Positions 32,200 to 39,642 of a DNA stretch of 45,273 nt are shown in pieces (the first letter of the stretch is position 1; each line of letters opens with the position of its first letter). The notes below the pieces were generated by a model. It searched no databases and had not been told where the DNA came from. It worked only from the letters and a program-made list of their open reading frames with translations. The position numbers and the translations under genes were made by a program. Source of the DNA: Aerophototrophica crusticola (GTDB taxonomy: Bacteria; Pseudomonadota; Alphaproteobacteria; Azospirillales; Azospirillaceae); the NCBI GenBank assembly GCA_001939945.1, contig MOEB01000033.1, forward strand, positions 1 to 45,273, given 5' to 3'.

Positions 32200-33003
32200 T
32201 CACACGGTGACCGGGTCGATGTGGAGGTACCCGTTGTCGAGATAGATCTGGACCTGGCGGCGCCGGATGTCCTTGTCCATGTCGTCGCTCACCCGGTACA
32301 GGCCGGCGATGGACACCAGCTCCGCCTCCAGGCTCTGGCAGAAGATGCGGGCCGTCTGGTCACCGCTGACGCCCGCCAGGGCACGGCCGCGCAGGGCGCC
32401 ATAGACGTGGATGCTGCCGTCGGCCACCAGCTCCGCGCCCGGGGACACCGGGCCCACCACCACCAGGTCGCCGCCGGCCGCATAGAGCTGCCGGCCGGAA
32501 CGAACCGGCTCCGTCACGATCATGGTGGTGCGCTGGACGATCACCTCCGGCTGTGGGGCCGGGGCGGGGGTTGCCGGTACTGGGGCGGGAGGCTCCGGCT
32601 GTGCCTGGATGTTGTGCACGCCCTGGGCGGGGCTGCGGCCCGTGCCGGCCAGGGGGTCGAACGTCTCCGCCTTGCCCTTGGCCTGGGGCAGCACGGCCAA
32701 GCCGGCCTTCAGCGCGGCCTGCTGCTGCTCCGGCGTGCCGCCCTGCAGGCCGATGGCGATCATGCCCAGGTTCCGCAGCAGGCCGGTGAAGTTATCGAAA
32801 TCGAAAGGCACGCCCGCCGGCAGGTCGTCCAGGTCCAGGACGACGGGGGCGTTGCGGAAGAAGTTGGGCGCCTGCGCGATCTTGCCGGACAGGACGGGGA
32901 AGAAGTTCGGGTTGCGCGGGTCGCTGACGCGCAACACCATCATGGTGAAGTTCGCACCACGCAGTTGGAACGGCGCGTCCCGATAGGCCACCTGGGTGCT
33001 CAT
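32200..33003 (-). CDS. minC: Septum site-determining protein MinC
   Basis: A 267-residue FtsZ-assembly inhibitor. The N-terminal domain (residues 1-110, APFQLRGANFTMMVLRV and ApplvLDLDDLP-like APVVLDLDDLP) acts on FtsZ; a long Pro/Ala-rich linker (about 125-153) joins it to the C-terminal beta-helix (GGDLVVVGPVSPGAELVADG, then RALAGVSGD), which binds MinD. It heads the min operon. The upstream region (33004-33248) is less GC-rich near 33150-33210 and has TTGACG on the minus strand, but I do not place a promoter firmly. Length is slightly above E. coli MinC (231) owing to the linker. Confidence 0.95.
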   Translation of the reverse strand: MSTQVAYRDAPFQLRGANFTMMVLRVSDPRNPNFFPVLSGKIAQAPNFFRNAPVVLDLDDLPAGVPFDFDNFTGLLRNLGMIAIGLQGGTPEQQQAALKAGLAVLPQAKGKAETFDPLAGTGRSPAQGVHNIQAQPEPPAPVPATPAPAPQPEVIVQRTTMIVTEPVRSGRQLYAAGGDLVVVGPVSPGAELVADGSIHVYGALRGRALAGVSGDQTARIFCQSLEAELVSIAGLYRVSDDMDKDIRRRQVQIYLDNGYLHIDPVTV

Positions 33004-33248
33004 CGTCCTGACAATCCTGCCCCTGATCCCGCGCCTTGTCGCGCCCGTCGTCCCGGTCCTGGTTCCTGGTCCCGGCCGGTCCGGCGCGACGGCTCATCCA
33101 AGCCCGCCGTTCAAGCCCAGAACTTACCCTGCGTCAAGCCTTTCGTCGCCACATTTTGCGACAGATTTGGGCCTTCGCACAATATCTATTGGGGCATCCT
33201 TTGCCTTGTCCATGCCGCGGCAAGGCGTCCGCAAGCAAAGGACAGGAC

Positions 33249-33458
33249 CTAACCCTGTTTCCCTTCCAGGGCCGCCCGCCGCGCCTCATACTCGGCCTTC
33301 GGCAACAGCCCGCGCTCGAACATGACCTTCAGGGCATAGAGCGACTTCCGCTTCTCCTCCGACAGTTCCGGGTTCTCGGTCCCGGACTCGGCGTCGGTGC
33401 CGGCCGCGGCGGCGCCGGGACGGCCAAAGGGCTGGGATCTGGGGTCGGATGGGGGCAT
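33249..33458 (-). CDS. Small SHOCT-like domain protein
   Basis: A 69-residue protein. The N-terminal 30 residues are low in complexity (Pro, Gly, Ala, Thr); the C-terminal 38 form the short helical pair KSLYALKVMFERGLLPKAEY followed by EARRAALEG, which is the SHOCT pattern of a domain of about 30 residues often found at protein ends, thought to mediate oligomerisation. No membrane segment accompanies it here. There is no clear ribosome binding site at 33458, so the start is uncertain. It is upstream of the min operon on the same strand, 245 bases away. Confidence 0.6.
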   Translation of the reverse strand: MPPSDPRSQPFGRPGAAAAGTDAESGTENPELSEEKRKSLYALKVMFERGLLPKAEYEARRAALEGKQG

Positions 33459-33610
33459 GGCGGGCCGGTGGGTTGGGGGGCCGGGGCTTCCTGCGGCCCC
33501 AGCATAGTCGAGCGGTCTGCCGGCTGCCAGTCCTGCCGTGTCGGGCCTCTGCCCGTCAGATTACATACGCAAGATATAGCGTGAATCTTTCGTTGCAGAC
33601 GCAACAGAAG

Positions 33611-33639
33611 CTGACGGGGGCTGTTTTCTCAGGTATTGT
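33611..33639 (+). promoter_or_regulatory. Sigma-70-like promoter of a candidate RNA
   Basis: CTGACG (33611-33616) and TATTGT (33634-33639) are separated by exactly 17 bases, each matching four of six consensus positions. Transcription would begin about 33646. No protein frame with a ribosome binding site begins downstream before the terminator at 33785. Confidence 0.5.
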
Positions 33640-33645
33640 GCAATG

Positions 33646-33816
33646 CAGTGGTTCCAGACAGGACGGACACGGGTTTGACAACACCCCTGACCCCCGACCG
33701 CGCAGCAACCCCCGCCCTCGGCGGCCGGTCGCTTCGACCCTGCGAGCCACCCGGCAGCACCCCGGACATGCCAGACGCCCCGCACCGCACGCCTCGATCG
33801 AGGGTGCGGTTTTTTG
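33646..33816 (+). ncRNA. Candidate small RNA or leader upstream of phoH
   Basis: About 170 bases lie between a plausible promoter (33611-33639) and a strong terminator (33785-33816), with no protein frame I would accept inside. A stem CGACCG/CGGTCG (about 33697-33702 and 33725-33730) is visible in the middle. It occupies most of the gene-free stretch 33459-33900; the rest of that gap shows no clear feature. Either an independent small RNA or an attenuator-type leader of phoH is possible. I do not recognise it as 6S, tmRNA or SRP RNA. Confidence 0.5.
33785..33816 (+). terminator. Strong rho-independent terminator upstream of phoH
   Basis: CCGCAC pairs with GTGCGG (33785-33790 and 33804-33809), CCTC with GAGG inside, one bulged G, a GATC loop, and then six thymines (33810-33815). 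No annotated gene ends just before it on this strand, so it implies an upstream transcript. Confidence 0.88.
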
Positions 33817-33900
33817 TTGCCCGCGGGGCACCCTGGGCTGCCGGACCCCCTACCGGACAAACGATCCCCTCCATCCCGACCAGACCGTGAGGAGACGCCC

Positions 33901-34644
33901 ATGGCCAAGCGCCAGACGAAAGCCGCCCCCGCTTCCGACCCCAAGGTCCACCCGCTGTTCCCCCGCCGCGCATCCGGCTGGGACCCGTTGGGCCATGAGG
34001 GGGAGGAGCGTCGGGACCAGAGCTACGTGCGCACGGTCAAGCCCCTCTCCACCGGCCAGGCGGCCCTGATGCAGGCCATCATCTCCCACAACCTGACCCT
34101 TGCCCTGGGGCCGGCCGGCACCGGCAAGACCTACCTCGCCATCTCCGCCGCCGTGGAGGCTTTGGAAAAGGGCAGCGTGGACCGCATCGTCCTGTCCCGT
34201 CCCGCCATCGAGGCGGGGGAGAGCATCGGCTACCTGCCCGGCGACATGAACGAGAAGATGGCCCCGTTCCTGCGCCCACTCTATGACGCGCTGGGGGACC
34301 GGCTGGGGGCCAAGCGCCTGCGTACCCTGATGGCCGAGGGCACGATCGAGATCGCGCCGGTGGGCTTCATGCGCGGGCGCACCCTGAACAACGCCTTCGT
34401 GGTGATCGACGAGGCGCAGAACTGCACCTATGCCCAGATCAAGATGCTGCTGACCCGCCTGGGCTGGCACTCCACCATGGTCCTGACCGGCGACCCCGAC
34501 CAGTCGGACCTGCTGGAAGGCCTGTCGGGCCTGGCCGACATCGCCCGCCGGCTGGAGGTGGTGGAGGGCATCTCCGTCGTCCGGCTGGCGGAGACGGACA
34601 TCGTCCGCCACCCGTTGGTGGCCAGCATGCTGACGGTGCTCTGA
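33901..34644 (+). CDS. phoH: PhoH-family ATPase
   Basis: A 247-residue P-loop protein of the PhoH family, related to superfamily-1 helicases. Walker A GPAGTGKTYLA (about residues 69-79), RPAIEAGESIGYLPGD, Walker B VVIDEAQN and TGDPDQSDL are all in the standard order. Family members bind ATP and are linked to RNA metabolism or phosphate stress, but the molecular task is not settled. It has a basic N-terminus (AKRQTKAA) and lacks the KH or PIN domain found in some relatives. GAGGAG before the ATG supports the start. No pho box is seen. It is monocistronic, ended by a hairpin at 34659. Confidence 0.94.
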   Translation: MAKRQTKAAPASDPKVHPLFPRRASGWDPLGHEGEERRDQSYVRTVKPLSTGQAALMQAIISHNLTLALGPAGTGKTYLAISAAVEALEKGSVDRIVLSRPAIEAGESIGYLPGDMNEKMAPFLRPLYDALGDRLGAKRLRTLMAEGTIEIAPVGFMRGRTLNNAFVVIDEAQNCTYAQIKMLLTRLGWHSTMVLTGDPDQSDLLEGLSGLADIARRLEVVEGISVVRLAETDIVRHPLVASMLTVL

Positions 34645-34658
34645 CCGGCGGAGCCCCA

Positions 34659-34684
34659 CCCGGCCCGGGACCGCCCGGGCCGGG
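34659..34684 (+). terminator. GC-rich hairpin after phoH
   Basis: A perfect 11-bp stem CCCGGCCCGGG / CCCGGGCCGGG with loop ACCG starts 15 bases after the phoH stop. No T-tract follows, so termination is likely only with help of other factors. Confidence 0.5.
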
Positions 34685-34839
34685 CGCCTGCCCCATGGGT
34701 TGGGGCGGTGACGAAACGTGACTTTCGAATTCGCAAGTTCCGGGAGGGGCACCGGGGCCCCATGCCGCATGGGCGCGCGCAACCCCGATGCCCCGGCGGC
34801 TGTTCCGGCAGGGAGCCCACCCCAGCCGGAGCCAACCCC

Positions 34840-35529
34840 ATGTCCGACCTGCCGCCGCGGGACCCCATGCCCCATCCCCCCGCGGCCGCCGTCACCGTGG
34901 AACCGTCGGCCACGCCCGGCTTCGGCACCTCGAACGGGCGGATCATGTCCCTGGCCCGGAACTGGTGGGCCTTCCTGCTGCGGGGGCTGATGGCCCTGCT
35001 GTTCGGGGTCATCGCCCTGCTGCTGCCCGGGCCGACCCTGGTCAGCCTCGCCCTGCTGCTGGCGGCCTACCTGCTGGTGGACGGCACCTTCGCCCTGATC
35101 GCCGGGGTGCGGGCCATCGCCAAGCACCAACGCTGGGGGCACTTCATCCTGGAAGGGGTGGCGGGGCTGGTGGCGGGCGTCCTGGCCATCATGATGCCCG
35201 GGGCGACCATCCTGGCCCTGATCCTGATCATGGCCTTCTGGGCCATCCTCACCGGGGTGTTGGAGCTGATGGCCGCCCGCCGGGTGGGGCCGGGCGGCGG
35301 GCGGGCCTGGCTGCTGGTGGGCGGGGTGCTGTCCATCATCCTGGGCGTGCTGATGGTGGTCGTGCCGCCGGCCGGGGGCTATGCCATCGTCTTCCTGGTG
35401 GGGACCTACGCCTTCGCCTGGGGCATCCTGCTGGTGGCCTGGGGCTTCCAGCTCCGCCACCTGCACATCCGCCTGGAGCGCAGCAGCGAGGTGGGCGCCC
35501 TGGGCAGCACCAGGCCCGCTTCCAGTTGA
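34840..35529 (+). CDS. HdeD-family (DUF308) membrane protein
   Basis: A 229-residue inner-membrane protein. After a hydrophilic Pro-rich N-terminus of about 40 residues come six membrane segments arranged as three hairpin-like pairs, typical of HdeD/DUF308: WWAFLLRGLMALLFGVIALL, TLVSLALLLAAYLLVDGTFA, GVAGLVAGVLAIMMPGATIL, LALILIMAFWAILTGVLELM, WLLVGGVLSIILGVLMVVV and AIVFLVGTYAFAWGILLVAW. In E. coli HdeD is linked to acid resistance at high density; the role elsewhere is unknown. The start 34840 is preceded by CGGAG. The stop codon lies in the loop of a hairpin (35510-35545). Confidence 0.9.
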   Translation: MSDLPPRDPMPHPPAAAVTVEPSATPGFGTSNGRIMSLARNWWAFLLRGLMALLFGVIALLLPGPTLVSLALLLAAYLLVDGTFALIAGVRAIAKHQRWGHFILEGVAGLVAGVLAIMMPGATILALILIMAFWAILTGVLELMAARRVGPGGGRAWLLVGGVLSIILGVLMVVVPPAGGYAIVFLVGTYAFAWGILLVAWGFQLRHLHIRLERSSEVGALGSTRPASS

Positions 35530-35545
35530 CTGGAAGCGGGCCTGG
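35510..35545 (+). terminator. Hairpin that contains the HdeD stop codon in its loop
   Basis: A perfect 16-bp stem (35510-35525 with 35530-35545) has the four-base loop TTGA, so the TGA stop (35527-35529) is in the loop and the last five codons form the stem. It is followed by CTTGTCGTGTTCC, a poor T-tract. Confidence 0.7.
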
Positions 35546-35557
35546 CTTGTCGTGTTC

Positions 35558-35664
35558 CTCAGGCCCCGGCGCCGCATCCGCGGCTTGGCTCACGCCCGCA
35601 TGGGCGGGCGCGGCGGCAGTCGCCGCCGGGGCGTGCTCACGCTCCGCGCAAGCACGCCCTGATC
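35558..35664 (+). repeat. Dispersed palindromic repeat, copy 4
   Basis: CCTCAGGCCCCGG, GCATCCGCGGCTTGGCTCACG, CCCGCATGGGCGGG, GGCGGCAGTCGCCGCC and the closing GGGCGTGCTCACGCTCCGCG...AAGCACGCCC follow the block order of copy 1. Confidence 0.78.
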
Positions 35665-35678
35665 CCCCGGTTCAGGGG

Positions 35679-36662
35679 TCACTGGGCGCGTGGCGCCACC
35701 CCGTCCAGGAAGGTGTCGATGTCGGCCCAGACCCGGTCGCGGATGCTATCCGCCTCCATCAGCAGCTCGTGCCGCCCCTCCGGGTAGGTCTTCAGCACGC
35801 CCTGGGGCAGCCGGGCCGCGGCCTGCTTCTGGCGGTCCACACGGACGATCCGGTCCTTGCCGGCGGACAGGACCAGCACGGGGATGCCCACCCGCTCCAG
35901 CACCCCCGGCCGCAGCAGCGCGTCCATGGAGCGGTAGGCCGCGTCCAGCCAGCCCCAGGTGACCCCGCCCATGGCAAGCGACGGGTCGGCATGGAACACG
36001 GCCTGGAACTTGTTGAACCGGTCCATGTCGCTGGTCAGCAGCGGCGCCTTGAAGGGTGGGGCGTCGGGCCGCCAGTCCGCCTGGCCGAAGGCGTAATCCT
36101 CCCCATGGCCGCGGCGCACCGCCTCCGCCGCCACATGCTTGGCCAGGATCTCCGGCGTCGGCCCGGCATTGATGCCCAGCATGGGGGCGCAGGCCACCAG
36201 CGCGGCGAAGGGGTGCCGACGCTCCGCCACATGGCGCAGCAGGATGTGGGCCCCCATGCTGTGGGCCAGCCCGATCACCGGGCCCGGCGCGCCGTCCAGC
36301 AGGCCGGGCAGGGCGGCGTCAAGGTCGTCCAGGAACGGGTCGAAGCTGGCCATGTGGCCCTTCTGCGGGTTGGGCAGGGGCCGCCAGCTGCCGCCCTGAC
36401 CGCGCCAGTCCAGCGCCACCACGCGGAAGCCGCGGCCCGTCAGGTCCGCCGCCACCTCCGCGTACTTCTCCAGGCACTCCGCCCGGCCGGTCACGACCAG
36501 CACCGTGCCGCGGGCGTTCCCGTCCGATGGGGGCCAGTGGCCCAGGCGCAGGTGGGACCCGTCCGCCAGGTCCAGCCGGCGGAACGCCCAGCCGCCCGAT
36601 CTTTCTTCGCCGTCCCGCAAGGCCGCCTCTCCCGTTATCCCGTGCAAGCGTACCAGCCCCAT
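35679..36662 (-). CDS. Alpha/beta hydrolase, lysophospholipase-like
   Basis: A 327-residue serine hydrolase resembling PldB/monoacylglycerol-lipase proteins. The nucleophile elbow is GLAHSMGAH (Ser in the middle), the acid residue is in SAGKDRIV, and the catalytic His in EGRHELLMEAD, the last being typical of lysophospholipases. VVTGRAECLEKYAEVAADL and ALDWRGQGGS supply the oxyanion-hole region. No signal peptide, so a cytosolic enzyme acting on lysophospholipids or other esters is likely. Start is uncertain: ATG 36662 is used, while a TTG four codons upstream (36674) is possible; neither has a clean ribosome binding site. It is divergent from the MaoC gene. Confidence 0.87.
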   Translation of the reverse strand: MGLVRLHGITGEAALRDGEERSGGWAFRRLDLADGSHLRLGHWPPSDGNARGTVLVVTGRAECLEKYAEVAADLTGRGFRVVALDWRGQGGSWRPLPNPQKGHMASFDPFLDDLDAALPGLLDGAPGPVIGLAHSMGAHILLRHVAERRHPFAALVACAPMLGINAGPTPEILAKHVAAEAVRRGHGEDYAFGQADWRPDAPPFKAPLLTSDMDRFNKFQAVFHADPSLAMGGVTWGWLDAAYRSMDALLRPGVLERVGIPVLVLSAGKDRIVRVDRQKQAAARLPQGVLKTYPEGRHELLMEADSIRDRVWADIDTFLDGVAPRAQ

Positions 36663-36698
36663 CCCCTGCGGCAAAGCGGCGGCGGGGCAGGGGCGGCC

Positions 36699-36728
36699 TT
36701 GCCGCGTCTCGGGCTGCCCCGGTACACT
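36699..36728 (+). promoter_or_regulatory. Sigma-70-like promoter of the MaoC-family gene
   Basis: TTGCCG (36699-36704) and TACACT (36723-36728) with 18 bases between. Transcription would begin near 36735, giving a leader of about 28 bases. Confidence 0.5.
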
Positions 36729-36762
36729 GTGCAGCGCAGCATAGCCTTAGGATGTTACGGAT

Positions 36763-37251
36763 ATGGACGTGATCGCCCGCCGCACCGGCCTCGACCCCGC
36801 CGACCTGACCGGCTTCTACCTGGAAGACCTGTATGTCGGCATGAAGGGCGTCTATGCCCGCACGATCACGGAGACGGACATCGTCATGTTCGCCGGCATC
36901 TCCGGTGACACCAACCCGATGCACCTGAACGAGGAATACGCCAAGGCGACGCCCTTCAAGGGCCGCATCGCCCACGGCATGCTGTCCGCCTGCTTCATCA
37001 CCACGGTGCTGGGTACGCGCCTGCCGGGGCCGGGCACCATCTACCTGTCCCAGAACCTGCGCTTCCGCTCCCCCGTCCGGATCGGGGAGACGGTGACCAC
37101 CACCGTGACGGTGAAGGAGCTGGTGGCGGAAAAGCGCCGCGCCATCCTGACCACCACCTGCACCGTGGCCGGAAACGTGGTGATCGAGGGCGAGGCCGTG
37201 GTCATGGTCCCCAGCCGCGCCGCCCTGGAGCGCAGCGCCGCCGCGGACTAA
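36763..37251 (+). CDS. MaoC-family (R)-specific enoyl-CoA hydratase
   Basis: A 162-residue hot-dog-fold hydratase. The catalytic Asp-His pair is in GDTNPMHLNEEYA, with GRIAHGMLSACFIT continuing the hydratase motif, as in PhaJ. Members hydrate trans-2-enoyl-CoA to (R)-3-hydroxyacyl-CoA, feeding polyhydroxyalkanoate or other lipid paths in the cytosol; no pha gene is in the window, so the pathway is not shown here. The first 17 residues before the fold are extra. A possible promoter lies 35-64 bases upstream of the ATG. Confidence 0.9.
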   Translation: MDVIARRTGLDPADLTGFYLEDLYVGMKGVYARTITETDIVMFAGISGDTNPMHLNEEYAKATPFKGRIAHGMLSACFITTVLGTRLPGPGTIYLSQNLRFRSPVRIGETVTTTVTVKELVAEKRRAILTTTCTVAGNVVIEGEAVVMVPSRAALERSAAAD

Positions 37252-37271
37252 GCCGCCCCTATCTGGCGGAC

Positions 37272-37354
37272 AAGCACCCAAGGCCGGCGACCGCCGGCCC
37301 GCGGGCCCATGCCCGCGCAAGCCAAGCCCGCGGAGCGGGCGCCCGGCGTTTGAG
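37272..37354 (-). repeat. Dispersed palindromic repeat, copy 5 (reversed)
   Basis: Read on the minus strand: CCCCTCAAACGCCGGGCGCC, GCTCCGCGGGCTTGGCTTGCG, GGGCATGGGCCCGCGGGCC and CCGGCGGTCGCCGGCCTTGG. It is nearly identical to copy 2 over the last 45 bases and lies between the MaoC gene and ribF. Confidence 0.78.
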
Positions 37355-37445
37355 GGGACAACAGCGTGTGGTGCTGGACCGATGGGCCATCGCATGCCTA
37401 TATCCCTGGCCCAGACCCCGAAGCTTGCGAGTGGCCGCCCGGCCG

Positions 37446-38408
37446 ATGAAGCTGTTCCGCCATACCACCGACCTGCCCCCGGACGCGCGCGGCGTCGCCG
37501 TGGCACTGGGCAACTTCGACGGGGTGCACCGCGGCCACCGGGCCGTGATCGGCGCCGCGCAGGAAGCGGCCGCCAAGTTGGGCGTGCCGTCCGCCGTGCT
37601 GACCTTCGAGCCGCACCCGCGGGCCCTGTTCAAGCCGGACCAGCCGCCCTTCCGGCTGACGCCCTTCCGCATCAAGGCGCGGCTGGTGGAGGCGCTGGGG
37701 GTGGACGCGCTGTTCAGCGTGCATTTCGACCGCGCCTTCTCCCAGCAATCCGCCGAGGCCTTCGTGGAGTCGGTGCTGGTCCAGGGGCTGGGCGCCCGGC
37801 ATGTGGTGGCGGGCTATGACTTCGTCTTCGGCCACAACCGGGGTGGCGACATGGCCTTCCTCCGCGCGGCGGGGGAGCGGTTCGGCTTCGGCGTGACGGA
37901 GGTCCGCCCCGTGGCCGACCCGTCGGGCATCATCTTTTCCTCCACCAAGGTGCGGGAGCTGCTCCAGGCCGGGGAGGCGGAGGCTGCCGCAGCCATCCTG
38001 GGCCATCCCTTCGAGGTCGAGGGCCGGGTGGAGCATGGCGACAAGCGGGGCCGCACCATCGGCTTCCCCACCGCGAACGTAGAACTGGGGGAGTATGTCC
38101 GCCCGCGCTTCGGCGTCTATGCCGTGCGGGCCGGGGTGGATCTGGGCGGGCAGACCGTCTGGCATGACGGCGTCGCCAACCTCGGCCGCCGCCCCACGGT
38201 GGGCGGCGCGGTGGAGCGGCTGGAGGTCCACCTGTTCGACTTCGACGGTGACCTCTATGGCCGGCACCTCAGGGTGCGGCTGCTGCATTTCCTGCGGCCG
38301 GAGATGAAGTTCGACGGCCTTGACCATCTAAAAGCCCAAATCGCAAGGGATGCAGGGGCGGCGCGGGCCTGGCTGGCCGCCGACCCGGGCGCAGAGGGAG
38401 TGACGTGA
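37446..38408 (+). CDS. ribF: Bifunctional riboflavin kinase / FMN adenylyltransferase
   Basis: A 320-residue cytosolic enzyme that turns riboflavin into FMN and then FAD. The N-terminal adenylyltransferase domain has LGNFDGVHRGH (about residues 18-28) and ISSTK-like FSSTKVRELL; the C-terminal kinase domain has GRTIGFPTANVEL and WHDGVANLGRRPTVGG. Start 37446 was chosen because it begins KLFRHTTDLPPDARGVAVAL at the usual distance from the first motif; upstream sequence is a repeat. Its stop overlaps the lspA start (GTGA). In many proteobacteria ileS lies between ribF and lspA; here it does not. Confidence 0.95.
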   Translation: MKLFRHTTDLPPDARGVAVALGNFDGVHRGHRAVIGAAQEAAAKLGVPSAVLTFEPHPRALFKPDQPPFRLTPFRIKARLVEALGVDALFSVHFDRAFSQQSAEAFVESVLVQGLGARHVVAGYDFVFGHNRGGDMAFLRAAGERFGFGVTEVRPVADPSGIIFSSTKVRELLQAGEAEAAAAILGHPFEVEGRVEHGDKRGRTIGFPTANVELGEYVRPRFGVYAVRAGVDLGGQTVWHDGVANLGRRPTVGGAVERLEVHLFDFDGDLYGRHLRVRLLHFLRPEMKFDGLDHLKAQIARDAGAARAWLAADPGAEGVT

Positions 38409-38956
38409 CCATGGTGGGGGAGGCGTTGGCCCCGGCGGGCGTGCGGCGTCGCATGCTGGGCCTGGGCTTCGGGGTGGCCGCGGTGGCCTTCGTGCTGGAC
38501 CAGCTCAGCAAATGGTGGGTCCTGGCCGTAGCGCTGCCCTGCCTGTCGGGCCCCTCCGGCCCCTGGTGCGCGGTGGAGACGCCGCCCATCACCGTCACCG
38601 GCTTCTTCAACCTGGTCATGGCCTGGAACCGGGGCGTCAGCTTCGGCATGTTCGCCCACGAGGCGGACTTCATGCCCTATGTCCTGATCGCCGTGGCCTT
38701 GGGCATCAGCGTCTTCCTGGTGTCCTGGCTGCGCCGCACGGACAGCACGTTCCAGGCCGTGTGCATCGGCCTGGTGATCGGCGGGGCCGTCGGCAACGTG
38801 GTGGACCGGTTCCGCTTCGGGGCCGTCGCCGATTTCCTTGACTTCCACGTGGCGGGGTGGCACTGGCCCGCTTTCAACATCGCCGACAGCTGCATCGTCG
38901 TCGGCGTGCTGCTGCTGCTCGCGGAAGGGCTGTTCGCCGGGTCGCGGCGGCGCTAG
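38405..38956 (+). CDS. lspA: Lipoprotein signal peptidase (signal peptidase II)
   Basis: A 183-residue integral membrane aspartic peptidase that removes the signal peptide of prolipoproteins. Four membrane helices are seen; the catalytic Asp pair is in GGAVGNVVDRF and FNIADSCIVVG. NLVMAWNRGVSFGMF is the expected middle motif. The start is GTG at 38405, overlapping the ribF stop, with GAGGGAG four bases upstream; ATG 38411 is an alternative. A probable substrate gene, the DUF3035 lipoprotein, begins 44 bases downstream. Confidence 0.95.
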   Translation: MTMVGEALAPAGVRRRMLGLGFGVAAVAFVLDQLSKWWVLAVALPCLSGPSGPWCAVETPPITVTGFFNLVMAWNRGVSFGMFAHEADFMPYVLIAVALGISVFLVSWLRRTDSTFQAVCIGLVIGGAVGNVVDRFRFGAVADFLDFHVAGWHWPAFNIADSCIVVGVLLLLAEGLFAGSRRR

Positions 38957-39000
38957 TCTGCGGCCGTCAATTCTTTCGGGTTATCCTGCGGAAGGGTCTC

Positions 39001-39570
39001 ATGGGTAAGGGCAAGGTTTCGCGCAACGCTCTGCCGGTCCTGGCGCTGCTGGCCTCGGCCGCGGCGCTGTCGGCGTGCAGCATCTTCGACCGGTCCTCGC
39101 CGGACGAGTTCCAGGTGGTGGCCCGCGCCCCGCTGGAGGTCCCGCCGGACTACAACCTCCGCCCGCCGGCCCCCGGCACCCCCCGCCCGCAGGAGCTGGA
39201 CCGCGACACCCGCGCCAACGCCAGCGTGTTCGGCGCCGCCGGCAGCACCGGCGGCCTGATCGACCCGCGCACCAGCCGGCAGCAGAGCAACGGCGAGGCG
39301 GCCCTGCTGTCCCAGGCCGGCGCCGACCAGGCCAACCCCGACATCCGCACCATCGTGGACCGGGAAAACCCCGGCGTGGTGGTGGGGGAGCGGTCCTTCC
39401 TCGACCGCCTACTGTTCTGGAAGGACGGGGAACAGCCGCAGCAGACGGTGCACCAGGGCGCCCCGCCCACCATCGCCCGCACCGGCAGCACCCAGGCCAA
39501 CGCCCCGGCCCCCGCGGCGGACACGCCGCCGGCCGGCATCCCGGTCACCATCCCCGGCACCGGCCGCTGA
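39001..39570 (+). CDS. DUF3035 lipoprotein
   Basis: A 189-residue lipoprotein. The signal peptide has a basic N-region, a hydrophobic core (ALPVLALLASAAAL) and the lipobox LSAC with Cys at about residue 26. The DUF3035 signature PDEFQVVARAPLEVPPDYNL then RPPAPGTPRPQE follows. The rest is low in complexity with one conserved-looking FLDRLLFWKDGEQ. Function unknown; it sits at the standard place in alphaproteobacteria, after lspA and before M16 peptidases. GGAAGGG precedes the ATG. A strong terminator follows at 39599, separating it from the toxin-antitoxin pair. Confidence 0.92.
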   Translation: MGKGKVSRNALPVLALLASAAALSACSIFDRSSPDEFQVVARAPLEVPPDYNLRPPAPGTPRPQELDRDTRANASVFGAAGSTGGLIDPRTSRQQSNGEAALLSQAGADQANPDIRTIVDRENPGVVVGERSFLDRLLFWKDGEQPQQTVHQGAPPTIARTGSTQANAPAPAADTPPAGIPVTIPGTGR

Positions 39571-39598
39571 CCCAGGCGGTTCCCGGCAGGACAGTCCC

Positions 39599-39630
39599 AA
39601 GGGCGCCCCGCGAGGGGCGCCCTTTGTTGT
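39599..39630 (+). terminator. Rho-independent terminator of the ribF-lspA-DUF3035 operon
   Basis: AAGGGCGCCCC / GGGGCGCCCTT (39599-39609 and 39614-39624), loop GCGA, then TTGTTGTTG. It faces the end of the convergent toxin gene. Confidence 0.85.
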
Positions 39631-39642
39631 TGCGCGGCAGGG

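Noticed and set aside
34708-34745. EcfG-like GGAAC...CGTT on the minus strand upstream of the HdeD-like gene
   Set aside because: The spacing is 18 and the orientation points back into the end of phoH, where no minus-strand gene exists.
37390-37410. CTATAT as a firm ribF -10 box
   Set aside because: The base pattern fits, but the matching -35 (TGGACC) is poor and the neighbourhood is a repeat end, so it was not annotated.
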